Shown piece after piece: positions 1 to 5,889 of a stretch of 14,700 bases of DNA (positions are counted from its first letter, which is position 1; each line of letters starts with the position of its first letter). The stretch is taken from contig DATAPE010000006.1 in the NCBI GenBank assembly GCA_036265345.1, positions 1 through 14,700 on the forward strand, written 5' to 3'. The stretch is from DATAPE01 sp036265345. GTDB lineage: Bacteria > Actinomycetota > CADDZG01 > WHSQ01. The notes beneath the pieces were generated by a model. It saw only the letters and a list, made by a program, of their open reading frames with translations, ran no database searches and was not told where the DNA came from. Position numbers and translations under genes: made by a program.

Positions 1-51
1 CGCGCTGGGAACCAGCGACAGCCTCTCGGTACGTATGACACGACGTTCCAT
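1..51 (-). CDS. N-terminal fragment of a probable GNAT-family (RimJ/RimL-like) N-acetyltransferase, runs off the left edge
   Basis: An ATG at 51..49 opens a frame that stays open to the window edge and reads MERRVIRTERLSLVPSA. The pattern [IL]-x-T-E-R-L-x-L-x-P near the N-terminus is the usual first beta strand of RimJ/RimL-type GNAT acetyltransferases, which move acetyl groups from acetyl-CoA to protein N-termini or small molecules. The start lies four bases after the thpR stop, so it looks like the next gene of the same transcript, but no strong Shine-Dalgarno sequence precedes it. Only 17 codons are visible, so the family call rests on this short motif and the substrate cannot be inferred. 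In related genomes recA often follows soon after cinA; here at least this gene comes first. Confidence 0.5.
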   Translation of the reverse strand, partial: MERRVIRTERLSLVPSA

Positions 52-55
52 CAGC

Positions 56-619
56 TCACGCTAAAGCAAACCGTTCGAGCGCCTCGTATACGGCTCCGCG
101 CGGCGACAGGCGGCTTCGGTACAGCGTCAGATGGTCGATCGAGAACGGCGAGAGCTGGGTGGACATGACTGGGAGCGGCGCGTGGATGGGGGCCGGAGAC
201 TTCGTCCGAGCCAGCGTGAGGTGCGGGGTGTAAGCGCGTGCCTCGCGCGCGTACCCCAACGACTCGAATCGGCGTTCGAGCGCCCCGGCCAGACCCTTCA
301 GAACCCCATCCATATCGTCGATGCCCATCCACAGCACCCGCGCCCGGCGCAAACTCGGGAACGCGCCGAGCGCGTTCAGCTGCACCTGCCCAGACGCGTG
401 CGTCGCCGCCACGTCCGCGCAGACTCCGGCCACCTCGGCGAGCCGTTCGGAAGCTGTGGAACCGAGAAACTTCACGGTGATGTGCTGATTGCTTTCCGGG
501 GTCCAGCGCGCGTCGTCGAGTTCGGCGCGCAACGGCGCGGTGAGCTCCTGGACACGAGCGAGATGATCGGTGGGGACATCGACGGCCACGAATAGCCGCA
601 GCCGCTCCCCGGATGTCAC
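56..619 (-). CDS. thpR: RNA 2',3'-cyclic phosphodiesterase (2'-5' RNA ligase family, ThpR)
   Basis: The product has 187 residues, the usual size for ThpR/LigT proteins of the 2H phosphoesterase superfamily, which open 2',3'-cyclic phosphates on RNA ends and may ligate tRNA halves in vitro. Both catalytic H-x-T-x motifs are present: HITV at residues 46-49 and HLTL at 133-136. The N-terminal strand RLFVAVDVP is typical of the family. I chose the GTG at 619..617 because it overlaps the cinA stop by four bases (GTGA) and places the family's first strand a few residues in; the open frame runs far upstream but is only antisense-like noise inside cinA. No clear Shine-Dalgarno sequence is visible, so translation is probably coupled to cinA. 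The cinA-thpR pairing before recA recurs in Actinomycetota. The biological substrate in bacteria is not well established. Confidence 0.9.
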   Translation of the reverse strand: MTSGERLRLFVAVDVPTDHLARVQELTAPLRAELDDARWTPESNQHITVKFLGSTASERLAEVAGVCADVAATHASGQVQLNALGAFPSLRRARVLWMGIDDMDGVLKGLAGALERRFESLGYAREARAYTPHLTLARTKSPAPIHAPLPVMSTQLSPFSIDHLTLYRSRLSPRGAVYEALERFALA

Positions 620-1851
620 GTCGAGTGCAGCAGCAAGCGTCTGCCGAGGTCCAATGCAGCGGTCGCCGCCAGCGCCCTGATGTTGGCCCGATCCCCATAA
701 CCGCGCACCGCGCGCACCTCGGGCTCGCCGTCGAGCACCGCGCCGACAAAGACCGTGCCCACCGGTTTGCCGTCCTGTTGCGCAGGTCCGGCCACGCCGG
801 TTGCAGACACACCGAGATCGGCCCCGAACTTGGACCGCGCCGCCTGCGCGAGCGCAGCAGCGGCTTCCTCGCTGACAGGTCCCGGGCCCGCCAAGATGGC
901 GGGGTCGATCCCCGCAACGTCCCGCTTCGCCTCCGTGGCGTAACAAACGAGGGAGCCAAGGAAGAAATCGCTCGACCCCCCGGCCCCCGTGAGAAGCGAG
1001 CCGATCAATCCGCCCGTCAACGACTCCGCCGCCGCGATCTTCATCCCGCGCTCGCGCAGCATCTCGCCGATCGCGTCGGCCAGCGATGCATGCGAGCCCG
1101 CCACCGCATCGGCGCCCAGGCGGCTCCGGATCTCCTCCTCGACGGGACGGATCAACGCCAGCGCCTCTGACTCTGACGCGGCCTTTGCGCTGAGACGAAC
1201 CCGTACCTGTCCCCCGCCGGCGAGATAGGCGATGGTGGGATTCGACTGGCGGTCCACGATGTCGCGGATCTTCTCCTGCGTGGCCGACTCGCCCAGCCCG
1301 ATCACCAGGACCTGCCTGCTCACGATGCTGGCCGCGCCGGCTCGCTCCGACAGCTTCGGCAGCACCGTCTTCGTGAGCATCGCCTCCATCTCCCAGGGGA
1401 CACCGGGCAGCGCGAACACCAGGCAACCCGCGTGCTCGATCACGAAGCCCGGGGCGGTCCCCTCGTGCGGGATCATCTCGGCGCCCTCAGGCATCTCGGC
1501 CTGCTTGAGGTTCTCCTCCGGCATGTGCCTGTGCATGCGTTCGAAGATCGTTCGGATCTGCTCCGCCACGGCGTCATCCCGCACCAACTTTCGTCCCGCC
1601 ACGGCGGCCACCGCCTCGCGGGTGATGTCGTCAGAGGTGGGGCCGAGCCCGCCGGTGATGATCACCGCGTCGGCCCGCGCTGCGGCTTCCTCGATCATGT
1701 CCGTCATCCGGGCCAGGTTGTCGCCGACGACGGTGTGGAAGTAGACGTCGATCCCGATGTTTGCGAGGGCGCTGGAGATCACCTGCGCGTTCGTGTTGGC
1801 GATCTGACCGAGCAGCAGCTCGGTGCCCACCGCGACGATCTCTGCGTTCAA
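616..1851 (-). CDS. cinA: CinA: competence/damage-inducible protein with nicotinamide-nucleotide amidohydrolase domain
   Basis: This 411-residue protein has the two-domain CinA layout. Residues about 2-170 form the molybdopterin-binding-like (MoCF/COG1058) domain with GTELLLGQIANTNAQ at 9-23 and TGGLGPTSDD at 66-75. Residues about 255-408 form the PncC domain, which deamidates NMN to nicotinic acid mononucleotide in pyridine-nucleotide salvage; its AESLTGG motif holds the expected nucleophile Ser277, and ATGVAGPAQQDGKPVGTV follows at 350-367. The start is a TTG at 1851..1849 that overlaps the pgsA stop (TTGA), with a good ribosome-binding sequence AAAGGTGG just upstream inside pgsA. The open frame extends further upstream, but those residues do not resemble CinA. 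Despite the name, a competence role is not implied here; the enzymatic salvage role is the safer inference. Confidence 0.95.
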   Translation of the reverse strand: MNAEIVAVGTELLLGQIANTNAQVISSALANIGIDVYFHTVVGDNLARMTDMIEEAAARADAVIITGGLGPTSDDITREAVAAVAGRKLVRDDAVAEQIRTIFERMHRHMPEENLKQAEMPEGAEMIPHEGTAPGFVIEHAGCLVFALPGVPWEMEAMLTKTVLPKLSERAGAASIVSRQVLVIGLGESATQEKIRDIVDRQSNPTIAYLAGGGQVRVRLSAKAASESEALALIRPVEEEIRSRLGADAVAGSHASLADAIGEMLRERGMKIAAAESLTGGLIGSLLTGAGGSSDFFLGSLVCYATEAKRDVAGIDPAILAGPGPVSEEAAAALAQAARSKFGADLGVSATGVAGPAQQDGKPVGTVFVGAVLDGEPEVRAVRGYGDRANIRALAATAALDLGRRLLLHST

Positions 1852-2375
1852 CCAACCACCTTTCGAACCATCTGGGCGCGGAAGAGATACTCGCCTCCCG
1901 ACCACAGGGTTGCGACCAGCACCACCCCAAGCAGGACCCAATGTCCGGCATTCCGCTCCCACGGGAGCAACCACCAGCCGACCATGATGCCCTGCAGGAA
2001 GGTCTTCATCTTCCCCGCCGGAGAGGCTGGTAGATCGCCACCGCTGCGAACGATCTGGGTGCGGAGCACCTGAACCGCCACCTCGCGCGCGGCGATCACG
2101 AGCGCCGCCCACAGCGGGAAGCCCCTGTGCGCGACCAGCACGACGAGCGCCGAGGCCAGGAGCAGCTTGTCGGCGAGGGGGTCGAGGAAGGAGCCCGTCC
2201 GAGTGGTCTGTCCCCGTTGCCGGGCGAGGCGGCCGTCAAGGGAATCGGTGGCCGAGGCGATCACGAACACCGCGAAGGCGGCGAGGGCCGCGATCGTGGA
2301 ATGGCCGAGAGCCAGGAGCAGGAACACCGGGATGAGAGCGATCCGACCTACGGTGATCCCGTTCGGAAGATTCAT
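1848..2375 (-). CDS. pgsA: CDP-diacylglycerol-glycerol-3-phosphate 3-phosphatidyltransferase (phosphatidylglycerophosphate synthase)
   Basis: The enzyme joins CDP-diacylglycerol and glycerol-3-phosphate to make phosphatidylglycerophosphate in the cytoplasmic membrane, the committed step to phosphatidylglycerol and cardiolipin. The complete CDP-alcohol phosphotransferase signature D-x2-D-G-x2-A-R-x8-G-x3-D-x3-D is present: D44, D47, G48, A51, R52, G61, D65 and D69. Several hydrophobic helices surround it (about 10-24, 26-43, 72-100, 140-160). The N-terminus MNLPNGITVGRI and the 175-residue length are typical. The start is ATG; only a weak AAGG precedes it. It overlaps cinA by four bases. The gene sits immediately downstream of the 1.3 kb interruption, so it is no longer physically continuous with rimO and probably needs its own promoter. 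Some actinobacterial paralogues are phosphatidylinositol-phosphate synthases, but this position next to cinA fits pgsA. Confidence 0.95.
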   Translation of the reverse strand: MNLPNGITVGRIALIPVFLLLALGHSTIAALAAFAVFVIASATDSLDGRLARQRGQTTRTGSFLDPLADKLLLASALVVLVAHRGFPLWAALVIAAREVAVQVLRTQIVRSGGDLPASPAGKMKTFLQGIMVGWWLLPWERNAGHWVLLGVVLVATLWSGGEYLFRAQMVRKVVG

Positions 2376-2479
2376 GCCTTAGCAGCGTATAAGCAGGGGT
2401 TGCGGCAGTCTTTCCCTGAGAACTAGACCGACGGCGGCAGTAGCATTCCATGAGTCGCTCAGTCGTAAGGAGGCAACCG
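2376..2479. promoter_or_regulatory. Divergent intergenic region between pgsA (minus) and the membrane-protein gene (plus)
   Basis: These 104 bases separate two divergently read genes, so both promoters should lie here. On the minus strand, CTTATACG (about 2386-2393) gives a TATACG hexamer only about 12 bases before the pgsA ATG, a weak -10-like match that would leave a very short leader; no good -35 lies at the right distance. On the plus strand, TAGCAT at 2441-2446 is an equally weak -10 candidate. The only strong signal is the ribosome-binding sequence TAAGGAGG at 2466-2473. The promoter role is inferred from gene layout rather than from convincing motifs. Confidence 0.4.
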
Positions 2480-2953
2480 ATGGCCGTGACTCCCGGACGT
2501 CTCGAAGACCCCACGAAGAACTCCTTCTTCAACACCGATGAGGCCACGCCGGAAACCCCGGCAGGCGTCCGAGCCGGGACGCTTCCCAGTGAACGGCGTA
2601 CCGAGGAGGATGCGCGCCGCGGATGGTCCCGCGGGCTGCTCGGTCTCTGGACCGTCATCATGCTGTCGGTGCTGTTCGAACCGGCCCCCAACCCGCACGC
2701 GAGCCTGCCGCTCTGGGCCGGGGTGCTGGGCTTCTTCTTCTACACCGGGTTCTTCACCACGATCTGGGGTCTCGCCGGGAACCACCCGTGGGGCCTGAAG
2801 GCATCGCTCGTGACCGCGGGCCTAGGCTTGGGGATGGCTGCCGCATGCGCGGTCACCGACCACCATCCCTTGTTCTGGTGGGGCTACGAGATGGTCGCGA
2901 TGGGCACGCTGTTCGGGGTCAGCCGGCTCGCATCGAGTAAGACCTCGAGTTAG
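2480..2953 (+). CDS. Small membrane protein of unknown function, four predicted transmembrane helices
   Basis: I do not recognise this 157-residue protein. The start is the ATG at 2480, since TAAGGAGG at 2466-2473 sits six bases before it; an in-frame ATG ten codons earlier (2450) lacks such a site. Residues 1-50 are hydrophilic and rich in Pro, Thr, Glu and Arg, and are likely cytoplasmic. Four hydrophobic stretches follow: about 51-67, 76-99 (with GFFFYTGFFTTIWG), 105-125 and 131-150, then a short Ser/Lys tail. No catalytic or binding motif is evident; the TDHH at 126-129 between helices 3 and 4 could be functional, but this is speculation. It is the only intact plus-strand gene here, in the interruption between rimO and pgsA. 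Its codon use looks as GC-rich as its neighbours. A strong hairpin follows the stop. Confidence 0.75.
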   Translation: MAVTPGRLEDPTKNSFFNTDEATPETPAGVRAGTLPSERRTEEDARRGWSRGLLGLWTVIMLSVLFEPAPNPHASLPLWAGVLGFFFYTGFFTTIWGLAGNHPWGLKASLVTAGLGLGMAAACAVTDHHPLFWWGYEMVAMGTLFGVSRLASSKTSS

Positions 2954-2983
2954 GGCCAGTCCCGGGAGGTTCCCGGATCAGAG

Positions 2984-3012
2984 CGCGGCGGCCCCCCCCG
3001 CCGCGACCTTTC
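2984..3012 (+). terminator. GC-rich hairpin, likely terminator of the membrane-protein gene
   Basis: CGCGGCGG at 2984-2991 pairs perfectly with CCGCCGCG at 2998-3005, giving an eight-base-pair all-GC stem with a loop of six C, followed by ACCTTTCT with only a short T run. A smaller hairpin (CCGGGA at 2962-2967, TCCCGG at 2971-2976, loop GGT) lies between it and the stop codon at 2953. Stems of this kind with poor T tracts are common as terminators in GC-rich actinobacteria. The T run is short, so efficiency is uncertain. It may also work in the minus direction, shielding pgsA from rimO transcription. Confidence 0.6.
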
Positions 3013-3100
3013 TCGACCGGGCGGGCCGATCTTCTGGCTGGTCGGGTAGGTCGGTCGGTCCCGTCAGCAGCAGAGGCGGGTAGAGCGGCGGGAGTATGCG

Positions 3101-3253
3101 GTGAGTGTTGCACCCCGGAGACCGCCAAGAGAGTATCGGCCGGTGGCGGCGGACTCGACGTTCGGCTATGCCAAGACCGACGACGGCATCTACATCGGCT
3201 TTCGGGTCGACGGCAATGGTCCGATCGACGTCGTCAGTCAATCCGACTGGCCG
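3101..3253 (+). pseudogene. N-terminal remnant of an alpha/beta-hydrolase of the adenylate-cyclase-associated type
   Basis: From a GTG at 3101, preceded by GCGGGAG, the plus strand reads a short leader and then, from about 3161, FGYAKTDDGIYIGFRVDG followed by NGPIDVVSQSDWP. This closely resembles the first strands of the alpha/beta-hydrolase domain often found in front of class III adenylate/guanylate cyclase domains, where R-Y-A-x-S-x-D-x-x-I-A-Y-x-V-x-G-x-G-P-x-D-x-V is usual. The likeness stops near 3253, and the frame then runs on as unrelated sequence to 3379. The missing next part of the domain is found in the opposite orientation immediately to the right. The ATG at 3096 is followed at once by TGA, so GTG 3101 is the plausible old start. 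It is a remnant, not a functional protein; the family call is from memory of the motif pattern. Confidence 0.6.
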
Positions 3254-3665
3254 GCAGGAGCGTGGGGGTGGGCACGGCTTCGAGAACGTTCCGGACGTCG
3301 ATCTCGGCCCAGATCTCGTCCATCTTTCGGGCGACGTCGGGAGTGCAGGTGCCGCGAGTGTGTTTCGGCACCGACGTAGCAAATTCCGGAGGAAGGAGGT
3401 TCCCGACCATCTCCTGTTCTTCCAGGAACGCCTTGGCGTACGCGTCGGTCCTCCATAGGTCGATGAAGTCGGTCTCGCTTTGCCGTTCCTCGGGCGTGAC
3501 GCCCCAGGGGTAGTCCTCGGCCCACGCGTAGCGAGGGTTGGGCTCGAGCCAGACGATCGCTCGAGGGAGTCGGGGCCGCATGGCGGCCGCCAGGATGTTG
3601 ACCGCTCCTGTGGCTAGCGAGCCCACGAGCACGGGCCGTCGGACCCCGATCGTGTAGCAAAAGCC
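3234..3665 (-). pseudogene. Middle section of the same kind of alpha/beta-hydrolase, inverted relative to its N-terminal remnant
   Basis: Just below a TAG at 3668..3666, the minus strand reads IGVRRPVLVGSLATGAVN and later WAEDYPWGVTPEER, then VARKMDEIWAEIDV and RNVLEAVPTPTLL before stopping at 3234. These match, in order, the nucleophile-elbow region, the lid region (family pattern W-A-x-D-Y-P-W-G) and the E-I-D-V-R-x-V-L-x-x-I-x-V-P-T-L strand of cyclase-associated hydrolases. The domain's start, about 60-70 residues before the elbow, and everything after P-T-L-L are absent. The elbow reads G-S-L-A-T-G instead of G-x-S-x-G, so the serine is displaced, although this family tolerates such loss. 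The best in-frame start (GTG at 3632) would begin inside the fold. It lies between the rimO stop and the plus-strand remnant, with homologies abutting near 3254. I read it as a decayed, rearranged gene. Confidence 0.65.
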
Positions 3666-3679
3666 CTAGGAGCAGGTGC

Positions 3680-5047
3680 TCACGTGCTCGTCGCACCGAT
3701 CAGATCTGCTCCTTCGTTCCCTGTTATCCGCACCGGCACGTAGGCCCCGACCGACAGAGCGTCCGGCCCGAGGAAACGGATCTCTCCATCCACCTCCGGC
3801 GCTTCGCGGTGCGATCGCCCGACCCATTGCTGCGTTTCGATATCGAACCGCTCGACGAGAACGTCCAAGGTCTTGCCGCATACAGTCCTGGCGCGCCGAT
3901 CCATCGTGACCTCGGCTGCCATCGCCACGCGTTCCGTTCGCTCGCGGGCTAGCTCTTCGGGCACCTGATCCGGCAGGTTGTGCGATGCGGTTCCTTCCTC
4001 GCGGGAATAGGTGAAGGTTCCCACCCAGTCGAGGTCGGTGTCCGCGACGAACGACTCGACCTCCGCGGCGTCGGCATCGCTCTCCCCCGGGAACCCGAGG
4101 ATGAAGGTCGAGCGGATCCCCGCGAGCGGATCCAGGGCGCGGATGCGATCGATCATGGCTTCGAACCGTGCCCTTCCGCCCCAGCGGCCCATCCCTTTGA
4201 GCACGTTCTTGGATACGTGCTGCAGCGAGAGGTCGAAGTAAGAGGTGACGCTCTCGGACGAGACGATGTGGTCGATGAGCTCGTCGTTCACGCCTTGAGG
4301 GTGCAGGTACATCAACCGGATCCGGCGCAGACCCTCGATCTCTTCCAGCCGGGCGAGCAGCGAACGCAGGTCGCCCTCGCCCGTGTCGCGCGCCCACATC
4401 ACCGAGTCCTGGCTCACCAGCGAGAGCTCCGACACACCTTGACCAACCAGCCGGCGCGCTTCTGCTTCGATAACGTCGGCGGGGCGAGAGCGGAGCTTCC
4501 CCCGCATGAGGGGGATCGCACAGAAGGTGCAGCCCCGGTCGCACCCTTCCGCGATCTTCAGGTACGACCACGGCGCCCGGCCGAAGCGGATGCGCGGCCC
4601 TGCCGCCATCGATGCGTCCCACCATGCCGGGTCGAAACGGGTGCCTGGGCGGCCGTGGATCTTCTGCTCGAGAGAGCCGGCTGCGACACTGCCGACGATC
4701 TCGGCGACCCTCGGGTAGGCGACGAAGTCGACGAACGCGTCGACCTCCGGCATCGCCTCGGCGAGGTCGCCGGCCGAGCGGGCCACCAGGCAGCCAGTCA
4801 GGATCAGGCCCGCAAGGGAGCCGGTGCGCTTGAGGTCGGCGAGTTCCAGCACCTCATCGATGGTCTCGCGCCGGGCAGGATCGATGAATCCGCAGGTATT
4901 GACGACGATGACATCGGCCGCTTCGACGTCGTCGACGAGCGCATGCCCGCCGGCGGCGATCAGGCCGGCAAGCCCCTCCGAGTCCACCGCGTTCTTCGGG
5001 CAACCAAGCGTGACGATCCCGACGGCGGTGCCCGCCGGGGACCTCAG
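3680..5047 (-). CDS. rimO: Ribosomal protein S12 methylthiotransferase RimO (radical SAM, two Fe-S clusters)
   Basis: RimO adds a methylthio group to the conserved aspartate of ribosomal protein S12. Domains: UPF0004 with cluster cysteines C16 (TLGCPKN), C52 (NTCGFI) and C86 (LTGC); radical SAM with C169, C173 and C176 (EGCDRGCTFC); and a C-terminal TRAM domain from about 385, preceded by the RimO-type GRSHREAPEVDG. The start is an inference. A GTG at 4987 would delete C16, and upstream of C16 the only NTG start codon near the expected N-terminus is the CTG at 5047..5045, which overlaps the preceding stop as CTGA and yields 455 residues, close to family size. No strong Shine-Dalgarno sequence precedes it, so coupling to the upstream gene is likely. 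GRSHREAPEVDG argues against the related tRNA enzyme MiaB. The gene ends 15 bases before the hydrolase remnant. Confidence 0.9.
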   Translation of the reverse strand: MRSPAGTAVGIVTLGCPKNAVDSEGLAGLIAAGGHALVDDVEAADVIVVNTCGFIDPARRETIDEVLELADLKRTGSLAGLILTGCLVARSAGDLAEAMPEVDAFVDFVAYPRVAEIVGSVAAGSLEQKIHGRPGTRFDPAWWDASMAAGPRIRFGRAPWSYLKIAEGCDRGCTFCAIPLMRGKLRSRPADVIEAEARRLVGQGVSELSLVSQDSVMWARDTGEGDLRSLLARLEEIEGLRRIRLMYLHPQGVNDELIDHIVSSESVTSYFDLSLQHVSKNVLKGMGRWGGRARFEAMIDRIRALDPLAGIRSTFILGFPGESDADAAEVESFVADTDLDWVGTFTYSREEGTASHNLPDQVPEELARERTERVAMAAEVTMDRRARTVCGKTLDVLVERFDIETQQWVGRSHREAPEVDGEIRFLGPDALSVGAYVPVRITGNEGADLIGATST

Positions 5048-5823
5048 GTGAGGCTCTTGATGTCTTGGGGCAGCGTGATCGTTTGAGCCGTGGGGGGGCC
5101 GTGATAGCGGATGTCGTGCCCGTTGACGATCAGGTCGACGCCGGCGGGGAAGCCCAGGAGCATCTTCAGAGAATGCTTCGCAGTGAGCATCTGACTCTGC
5201 CCGATCTCGAGCGTTTGACTGAAGATCGGGACCGCGTCGTTGCCGTCGGCCATCGCTTGCACCCAGCAGCGGCCCCGCGTCGCGACCACCTTCACGTGGA
5301 TGCCTTGCGTGAACGCGATCTGCGTCGGCTTCGTGGTCGGAGTCTCAGTCGGGGTAGACGTGGGAGTAGAAGTGGGCGAGGTGCTCGGAGAGTTCAGCGC
5401 AACGTTGTTCCCCGGGGGCGGTCTGTGGTTTCCATTAGAGAGCACCCCGATGATCGCAAGGATGACCAGGGTGCCGGCGGCAAGGAAGGCTGCCACCGAC
5501 CAGCTGCTCGGCCGCCTCCGCTGACGCGGCACGCCACGTCGCCGCTGATCGAGGGCAACGATCTGATCGGTATCGAGGCGCGACTTGGCATAGCGGCGGT
5601 CGAACTCGTCCACCAGAGGCTGCGGATCGATCCGCAAGAAGTTCGAGTACGAGCGCAGGAAGCCGCGAACGTAGGGAGGCGCGAGGAAATCGAACTCATC
5701 CGATTCCATCCGCATGAGAAAATCTGCGCGTATGCGAGTCTCTTCGGCGGCCCTCTCGATGCTCACACGACGCTTGCGTCGCCCGGCCCTGAGATAGGCG
5801 CCGATCGTGATTGGTTCGGTCAC
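5044..5823 (-). CDS. RodZ-like protein: N-terminal helix-turn-helix, one membrane helix, C-terminal DUF4115-like domain
   Basis: The 259-residue protein has RodZ architecture. Residues about 6-66 form an HTH of the Xre-like RodZ type (GAYLRAGRRKRRVSIERAAE, then YVRGFLRSYSNFLRIDP). A basic stretch at 94-105 (RRRGVPRQRRRP) precedes a single transmembrane helix at about 109-129. A Pro/Ser/Thr linker follows (145-168), then a small beta domain (about 173-253) with W187 and the late G-x-D-L-I-V-N-G pattern of DUF4115. In other bacteria RodZ links the MreB cytoskeleton to cell-wall synthesis; in actinobacteria without MreB the role of this family is unclear. The start is GTG at 5823, the only start codon in the frame, with GGAG three bases upstream. 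The stop overlaps rimO by four bases. It lies 66 bases downstream of ftsK, and this gap contains a promoter candidate. Confidence 0.8.
   Translation of the reverse strand: MTEPITIGAYLRAGRRKRRVSIERAAEETRIRADFLMRMESDEFDFLAPPYVRGFLRSYSNFLRIDPQPLVDEFDRRYAKSRLDTDQIVALDQRRRGVPRQRRRPSSWSVAAFLAAGTLVILAIIGVLSNGNHRPPPGNNVALNSPSTSPTSTPTSTPTETPTTKPTQIAFTQGIHVKVVATRGRCWVQAMADGNDAVPIFSQTLEIGQSQMLTAKHSLKMLLGFPAGVDLIVNGHDIRYHGPPTAQTITLPQDIKSLT
5323..5385 (-). repeat. Low-complexity Pro/Ser/Thr-coding repeat in the RodZ-like linker
   Basis: Residues about 147-167 of the RodZ-like protein are an imperfect alternation of S/T-P-T units (STSPTSTPTSTPTETPTTKP). The DNA shows matching short imperfect tandem units of the type GGAGTAGAAGTGGG on the plus strand. 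Such linkers are probably extracytoplasmic spacers, possibly O-mannosylated in actinobacteria, and may vary in length between strains. Confidence 0.6.
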
Positions 5824-5862
5824 GGGCTCCGACCGTTCGTAGACGTGTCTAAAGGAACGGCC

Positions 5863-5868
5863 ATTATA
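5863..5868 (-). promoter_or_regulatory. Candidate -10 element for the RodZ-like/rimO transcript
   Basis: On the minus strand the gap between ftsK and the RodZ-like gene contains a perfect TATAAT, about 39 bases before the GTG start. A transcript starting just after it would carry a leader of about 30 bases. No good -35 hexamer is found about 17 bases upstream (the sequence there is AGCTCC), and there is no TG extension, so this is a partial promoter match in an otherwise GC-rich region. A secondary promoter inside the operon is plausible but unproven. Confidence 0.35.
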
Positions 5869-5889
5869 GAAGAGGGTGATGTGCCGGAG

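Noticed and set aside
56..1426. The thpR frame read from far upstream as a 456-residue protein
   Set aside because: The N-terminal 269 residues overlap cinA out of frame and resemble nothing; the GTG at 619 overlapping the cinA stop gives a normal-sized ThpR.
2450..2479. Upstream ATG at 2450 for the membrane protein
   Set aside because: It has no ribosome-binding sequence, while the ATG at 2480 has TAAGGAGG at ideal spacing.
3013..3100. GGTCGG-like short tandem repeats (about 3040-3062)
   Set aside because: Only a few imperfect copies in GC-rich intergenic sequence, with no open frame or stable structure; it is not a CRISPR or a recognisable element.
3255..3610. Perfect eight-base inverted repeat (CAGGAGCG at 3255-3262, CGCTCCTG at 3603-3610) as the cause of the inversion
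   Set aside because: An eight-base match within about 400 bases is expected by chance, and the second copy lies inside the fragment rather than at its edge.
3655..3690. Possible rimO terminator (GAGC-ACCT-GCTC followed by CTTTT on the minus strand)
   Set aside because: The stem is only four to five base pairs and lies partly at the rimO stop; too weak to list as a terminator.
3980..5086. Long plus-strand open frame (368 codons) opposite rimO
   Set aside because: The minus strand carries all RimO motifs with correct spacing; the plus reading has no motif and is typical antisense noise in GC-rich DNA. The same applies to the frames opposite ftsK (6208-7146, 7249-8310) and rnj (8201-9193, 9257-10144).
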